Positions 59,595 to 64,000 of a stretch of DNA of 64,000 nucleotides are shown one piece after another. The stretch's first letter is position 1, and each line of letters opens with the position of its first letter. Under the pieces are notes generated by a model. The model made no database searches. It saw only the letters and a list, made by a program, of their open reading frames with translations, and was not told where the DNA came from. Position numbers and translations under genes: made by a program. The stretch is from Chelatococcus sp. HY11 (GTDB lineage Bacteria > Pseudomonadota > Alphaproteobacteria > Rhizobiales > Beijerinckiaceae): NCBI RefSeq assembly GCF_018398335.1, contig NZ_JAHBRX010000001.1, positions 1,860,001 through 1,924,000 on the forward strand, given 5' to 3'.

Positions 59595-62371
59595 GATCTG
59601 CCCTTCACCAAAATAGCCTCAGCCCTGTCATGCTGCCCGCCCGCCTCGCCGACGGCCTCAGCCTTGCCGGTCGGGATATCCTCATCCTGCTCCCCCTTTT
59701 TCGTTGGGGAAACATCCACGCCATGCACGATCCGTGCCCCGGCGCCGTCGAACTCCACGACCACGTCGAATTCATCGCGATTGTGAAGCTGACGCATGAC
59801 AACGACGATACACCGCTCGCGGTGAGTGTCGAGTAAACGCGTCAAAAGGCGGCGCGCTTGGGCGTCACCATAGGCGGACATCGCATTGTTCAGGATGAAA
59901 TGATCAGGCCGCTTGACGATGCAGCGCCCGAGCGCCACGCCCGAGCGCTGCTGTGGCGTCAGGAGACGGCCAGCCGGACCGACCTGATAGCCGAGCCCGA
60001 CGACCTCGACGCTTTGCCGAAGGCCGAGTTCGTCGACGACCTCGGATATCAGCGCTGTGATCTGGCTCTGGGCATCGGCGATGTCATAGGCCACCCGGCC
60101 GAACAACAGGTTGTCCCGGAGCGGCGCGGCGCTGCACAATTCATCGGGGTCATACAGCACCAGGTCGTTCTCGAACAGGCTACCCTTGAGACGCTCGCCA
60201 AGTACGCGCCGCGCCGCGACGATCCGCTCGCGCAGTTCGTCGTTCAGGAAGCCCAGACGATGCCGCGGCTCGATGTAGTCGAACGGCAACGCGAGCAGGC
60301 GCGTCTTGTCCTCGCGCGACAGCGCGGAAGTGCCGCGCATGGAGCGGCGGCGCATGATGTCCTCGTATTCCTGCAGGTCATCGGCGGCGATAAAGGAGAA
60401 CTGGTCGAAGAGCGGATGTCCCGGCGGCAAGTCCCGGAAGATTTCCGTCATGGTCTCGGCGATGCGCGCGCCGAGTTCTACCAGATCCGGTGTCAACTCC
60501 TCGCTGTCGAGGACGCCGCGCAGCAATGGGTTTGCCACGAGGCCGCGGCCGGAAAAGCTCGGTGCGGTGGAAGCTCCGAACAATAGATTCTCGCCGATCG
60601 AGGCCTGGCGGTTGTAGCGATCCTGGTCGAAAGGCTCGACAAGCCGCTCCAGGCCGTCTTCCTTGAGCTTGGCGCGCAGGAGATGCCGCGCCTCGACGAC
60701 CTGCTCCTCCAGCTCCGGCTGGCGGTCGAGATCAACGAGGCCCGACAGTCCGAACCGATAGACGTCGTCGGCGAGTTCCAGCTCCGTCAGGATCTCGATG
60801 AGCTGGACATCCAGTTCCTCGGCCCCGTCCACGCCGGCCGCCTGATAGTCGATCCAGTCATCGGTCAGCTTGTCGCACGGATTGCCGGTGCGTTTGGCCT
60901 CGAGGATCCGTTCCGCGTCGGTGGCCCCATCGTCGTCCCCGGAGGGATGGGGCGCGTAGCGCAGGCCGTAGACCAGATTCTCGCGCAAAGTGCCAGGAAA
61001 CAGGATGGGTTCGCTGCCCACATAGGCGACATGCCGGCCGGCGACCGCATCCGACATCTGCAACAGTTCATTACCGGCGATTGTCGCGGAGCCGCCGTAG
61101 TCCATGCGGCGCCCGAGAACCCGCGCCATGACGCCGGGGCCTGGCCCACTATCGCCGACGAGGGCGACCCGCGCCGGATAGGACCAGCCAAGTGTCACTC
61201 CCTCCAGCAGCGTACTGCCATGGGCATCCAGCACATGCAGGTTCTTGAACACCACCGGCCCATCGAGCTCCGGAATCTCCCCGGCCTCGTTCACCGCCTC
61301 GGGTGGCAGCAGCTTGTCGGGAATGAACTGCTGGATGATCTGATCGTACTTGATCTGGACATCGAGCCGTTGCTGATCCCAGTCGATCAACTCCTTGAGA
61401 GGTGGCGGCAGATCGCGGTAAGCGCCGATGACAGCAACCAGCTGGCCGATGTCGAGATGCCCCTTGAGGGCGAGATAGCCGCCGACGACGTAAAAGAAGA
61501 AGGGGGTGATCTGGGCCAAGAGGTTGTTGAGGAACTTGACCATGAATTTCCATTTGTAGATCCGGAAACGCAGGTCAAAGATGTAATAGAGACGCTCGCC
61601 GATCTCGGCGCGCTCCCAACGCGTCGCGTTGTGCACATGCACGGCCTCCATGCCGTCGACGATTTCGCCGATACGGCCGGCAAGCCGGCGGGAGGCAATC
61701 TGGCGCTTCTTGCCGAGACGCAACTGAATACGCCGCATCCGCGGGATGACGGTGAACTGCACCCCGACGACGGCCCCCGCCAGCAGGCCGAGCCATACGT
61801 TCTGCATCAGAATGAAGATCATGGCCGTCAAGGCCTGGGTGCCTAGCAGCAACGGCTGGACGAAGGCGTCGCCGATGAAGCCGCCGATCGGCTCCACCTC
61901 GTCCTTGATGATGGTCGCCGTCTCGGATGCCTTGACCGTGCGCAGCGTATTGGGGGTGAAGCGCAGCGTGATGGCGAAGAGATCGAAGCGCAGGCGGCGC
62001 AGCATGCGCTCGCCAAGCGCGCCCTTGGCCACGTTGATCCAGTACTTGAAGGCGCCGTTGATCAGCACCAGCACCAGGAACATGAGCGACAGGCCAAGCA
62101 GCAGCCCGATCTGGTCCACGGTGATTCCGGGGAACAGCGTGATGCGCCCCCAGTTTCCCAGCCATCCCGGCGGCGTGAAGGCGATCTCGAGGAAAATGGC
62201 GTCCGTCTTGCCATTTTTGAACGCACCGGCCTGTATCACATCGTTGACGATGCTCTTGGGCAGGTCCAGCGACCAAAAATAGAAGGGAAGCGATGCGAGG
62301 ATGACCGCGAAAATGACGAGTTGCTCGCGGCTGGAGTATCGCCAGATATAGCGGAAGAGGCTTTTATCCAC
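59591..62371 (-). CDS. ABC-exporter-like membrane protein with a degenerate ATPase domain
   Basis: A 926-residue protein from GTG 62371. The N-terminal about 340 residues are a six-helix exporter domain (VIFAVILASLPFYFWSLDLP … ITPFFFYVVGGYLALKG). The nucleotide-binding domain starts near residue 375. Its Walker A is V405-GDSGPGPGV, where the canonical Lys-Ser/Thr is Pro-Gly. The LSGGQ position reads LLTPQQRSGVALGRC, and Walker B ends ILNN instead of ILDE (near 827). No switch His is seen. A roughly 300-residue insert carries three 'E/DNLLFG'-like segments near residues 460, 595 and 755. It therefore probably cannot hydrolyse ATP in the usual way. The cNMP-domain partner overlaps its end, and a MurG-like glycosyltransferase is divergent. 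Confidence 0.85.
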   Translation of the reverse strand: MDKSLFRYIWRYSSREQLVIFAVILASLPFYFWSLDLPKSIVNDVIQAGAFKNGKTDAIFLEIAFTPPGWLGNWGRITLFPGITVDQIGLLLGLSLMFLVLVLINGAFKYWINVAKGALGERMLRRLRFDLFAITLRFTPNTLRTVKASETATIIKDEVEPIGGFIGDAFVQPLLLGTQALTAMIFILMQNVWLGLLAGAVVGVQFTVIPRMRRIQLRLGKKRQIASRRLAGRIGEIVDGMEAVHVHNATRWERAEIGERLYYIFDLRFRIYKWKFMVKFLNNLLAQITPFFFYVVGGYLALKGHLDIGQLVAVIGAYRDLPPPLKELIDWDQQRLDVQIKYDQIIQQFIPDKLLPPEAVNEAGEIPELDGPVVFKNLHVLDAHGSTLLEGVTLGWSYPARVALVGDSGPGPGVMARVLGRRMDYGGSATIAGNELLQMSDAVAGRHVAYVGSEPILFPGTLRENLVYGLRYAPHPSGDDDGATDAERILEAKRTGNPCDKLTDDWIDYQAAGVDGAEELDVQLIEILTELELADDVYRFGLSGLVDLDRQPELEEQVVEARHLLRAKLKEDGLERLVEPFDQDRYNRQASIGENLLFGASTAPSFSGRGLVANPLLRGVLDSEELTPDLVELGARIAETMTEIFRDLPPGHPLFDQFSFIAADDLQEYEDIMRRRSMRGTSALSREDKTRLLALPFDYIEPRHRLGFLNDELRERIVAARRVLGERLKGSLFENDLVLYDPDELCSAAPLRDNLLFGRVAYDIADAQSQITALISEVVDELGLRQSVEVVGLGYQVGPAGRLLTPQQRSGVALGRCIVKRPDHFILNNAMSAYGDAQARRLLTRLLDTHRERCIVVVMRQLHNRDEFDVVVEFDGAGARIVHGVDVSPTKKGEQDEDIPTGKAEAVGEAGGQHDRAEAILVKGRS

Positions 62372-62477
62372 GCAGTTGATTCCGGGCTGACACGCAACGG
62401 CAACAAATAGGGCATCTCAATGCGGGCCGCACGTGATGCGTCGTCATCAATAATAGGACTATATAGGCTCCTCCACC

Positions 62478-63821
62478 ATGGACGAAAGCGCCGAAGCAAT
62501 CCATAACACGAGAATAGCGGGATCAACCGGCCGGGGGGCTGCCATGCCGGCGGCAGTATTCGACGACGAACATATCGGCGAGCTCGTCGATCATCAGCTC
62601 CCGGCGACGCCCGCCGCTGAACGGGCGCGCGTCCTCATTTACAGCCACGACACGTTCGGACTCGGGCATCTCCGTCGCTCGCGCGCCATCGCCAACGCGC
62701 TGGCGGGCGGCACCGCAGGCGTATCCGTGGTGATCATCTCGGGCTCGCCCGTCATCGGCAATTTCGAGTTCGGATCCGGCGTCGATCACGTGCGCGTGCC
62801 GGGGGTCGTGAAGCTGCGCAACGGGGACTACCGAAGCCTCAACCTGAATATCGGCATCGAGGAAACGACAAATCTGCGCGCCGCCATCATTGCGCAGACA
62901 GCCCAAAGTTTCCGGCCTGATCTCGTTATCATCGACAAGGAGCCTACGGGTTTTCGTGGCGAGATTCTGCCTGCCCTCAACATCCTGAAACGCAACGGAG
63001 CCCGCCTCGTACTGGGTATCCGCGACGTGATGGACGAGCCCGCGGCGTTGAAGCCCGAATGGGAACGCAAAGGCGGGCTTGAAGCCCTGTCCACCTACTA
63101 CGATGAAATATGGGTCTACGGCCTGCAGCAGTTCTATGAGCCGCTCGCCTGCCTTCCCCTGTCCGAGGAGGTCAGGCAGCGGATCCTCTATACGGGCTAT
63201 TTGCGTCGCGGCCTGCCCCGCGAAGCCAGCATCACCAGCTATCCTCGGATTACGCGCGGGCCCTTCGTGCTCGTGACGACAGGCGGTGGGGGCGACGGCG
63301 AGGACCTGATCGACTGGACGATATCCGCCTATGAGTCTGAGGCTTGCCCCGATATTCCCGCGCTCATCGTTTTCGGTCCGTTCATCAACCGCGAGCAGCG
63401 GCGCGGCTTCATGACACGTATCGCCAAGCATCCGAAGCTCGCGGCGATCTCCTTCGATTCCAAGCTGGAGCTGCTGATGAACCGCGCTTCGGCGGTGGTG
63501 GCCATGGGCGGATACAATACGTTCTGCGAGGTGCTATCCCTCGACAAGCCGACGCTGATCGTGCCGCGCACCACTCCGCGCCTGGAACAGTATATCCGCG
63601 CCGCGCAGGCTGAGCGCCTCGGCCTCATCCGCATGCTGGTGCAAGGCAGCGGCACGGCCAAGGCCATGGCCGATGCCATCAATGACCTCGCCAGCCAGAA
63701 GCGTCCTTCGGAAGTGTTCGTCCCCGGCCTTCTCGATGGCCTCGACGTCATCGGGCGCCGGTTCGGCGACTGGCTTGCCGAGCGGCCGGAACCCGTCGTC
63801 ACGCACCAGGCGGCCGAGTAA
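62478..63821 (+). CDS. MurG-like family glycosyltransferase (COG4671 type)
   Basis: A 447-residue GT-B enzyme. After a 50-residue N-terminal extension it has LIYSHDTFGLGHLRRSRAIA, the donor-domain motifs 'VLVTTGGGGDGEDLIDW', 'VVAMGGYNTFCEVLSLDKPT' and 'LIVPRTTPRLEQYIRAAQAE'. This pattern is shared with MurG and with COG4671 predicted glycosyltransferases. No membrane helix. ATG 62478 is used; ATG 62544 has a GGGGGG 5 nt upstream and would drop 22 residues. A further glycosyltransferase starts 6 bp downstream. Confidence 0.88.
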   Translation: MDESAEAIHNTRIAGSTGRGAAMPAAVFDDEHIGELVDHQLPATPAAERARVLIYSHDTFGLGHLRRSRAIANALAGGTAGVSVVIISGSPVIGNFEFGSGVDHVRVPGVVKLRNGDYRSLNLNIGIEETTNLRAAIIAQTAQSFRPDLVIIDKEPTGFRGEILPALNILKRNGARLVLGIRDVMDEPAALKPEWERKGGLEALSTYYDEIWVYGLQQFYEPLACLPLSEEVRQRILYTGYLRRGLPREASITSYPRITRGPFVLVTTGGGGDGEDLIDWTISAYESEACPDIPALIVFGPFINREQRRGFMTRIAKHPKLAAISFDSKLELLMNRASAVVAMGGYNTFCEVLSLDKPTLIVPRTTPRLEQYIRAAQAERLGLIRMLVQGSGTAKAMADAINDLASQKRPSEVFVPGLLDGLDVIGRRFGDWLAERPEPVVTHQAAE

Positions 63822-63827
63822 CCGGCT

Positions 63828-64000
63828 ATGCCGTTGGAGCAACATCCGTCCGGCGTCATCGCCGTCGTCGTCAAGGGTTACCCGCGTCTCTCCGAAACTT
63901 TCATCGCACAGGAAATCCTGGCGCTCGAGGCGCGTGGCCTGCCGCTCGCGATCTGGTCTCTCCGTCACCCGACGGAAAAGGCGGTGCATCCCATGCACAA
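63828..64000 (+). CDS. Family 4 glycosyltransferase, N-terminal fragment (runs off window)
   Basis: Only the first 57 codons lie in the window. ATG 63828 opens 6 bp after the previous stop. The product starts MPLEQHPSGVIAVVVKGYPR, then 'LSETFIAQEILALEARGLPL', the typical N-terminal 'YPRLSETFI' signature of GT4 enzymes in polysaccharide clusters. It continues beyond the edge. It is part of the same operon as the upstream glycosyltransferase. Confidence 0.8.
   Translation, partial: MPLEQHPSGVIAVVVKGYPRLSETFIAQEILALEARGLPLAIWSLRHPTEKAVHPMH

Noticed and set aside
1-64000. tRNA or rRNA genes, CRISPR arrays, replication origin
   Set aside because: None was seen on reading both strands, though a by-eye scan can miss a single tRNA.

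Overview
The window is about 64 kb of GC-rich chromosome. It most likely comes from an alphaproteobacterium of the order Hyphomicrobiales (Rhizobiales). This rests on family content: a CcmI-CcmE-CcmF cluster, a MucR/Ros regulator, DUF1491, DUF6456, DUF1194 and TIGR03808 proteins, a rhizobial-type (R. etli ReAV-like) asparaginase, dispersed CGTCATTCCGGGG-type palindromes and a gene-transfer-agent (GTA) cluster of the Rhodobacter capsulatus type. I cannot name the genus from sequence alone.

Layout. 1-6.5 kb (minus strand): cytochrome c maturation genes (ccmI, ccmE, the start of ccmF), an FkbM methyltransferase, and a PepSY protein/response regulator/histidine kinase set. 6.6-26.1 kb (minus strand): a complete GTA-type head-tail cluster in canonical order, namely small and large terminase, portal, g3.5, a newly spotted 55-residue ORF, prohead protease, capsid, connector genes, tail genes and the large g15 tail protein. 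It continues into DUF2793, a BppU-like protein, a tail fibre and a lysis gene. Two plus-strand genes sit inside it, a trypsin-like protease between g5 and g6 and a small lipoprotein near the lysis gene, and a 152-bp palindromic element separates g12 from g13.

26.5-45.1 kb: housekeeping and envelope genes. These are an L,D-transpeptidase, a YcgN-type protein, PBP1A, a DUF1214/DUF1254 pair, a DUF1491/peptidoglycan-binding/PAS-kinase operon, SufE, DUF6456, MucR with a long AT-rich upstream region, oligopeptidase B, a large acidic membrane-anchored protein, Fe-type superoxide dismutase and a YdjC-like deacetylase. 45.3-55.8 kb: a family 2 glycosyltransferase coupled to MurJ, a DUF1194 secreted protein, an intact IS4-family element inserted in a palindromic repeat, a HerA-like ATPase, small DUF proteins, a secreted hydrolase and a Tat-exported beta-helix protein.

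55.7-64 kb: asparaginase, UDP-glucose dehydrogenase coupled to an FkbM methyltransferase, then an operon of an ABC-exporter-like protein overlapping a cyclic-nucleotide-binding-domain protein, and two glycosyltransferases running off the right edge. The ABC-like protein is the most unusual gene here. Its single nucleotide-binding domain has lost the Walker A lysine, the LSGGQ signature and the Walker B acids, and it carries a long insert with repeated 'NLLFG' segments, so it is unlikely to be an ordinary ATP-driven exporter. Its neighbours suggest a role in surface polysaccharide production, but that is inference. I saw no rRNA or tRNA gene, no CRISPR array and no replication origin.
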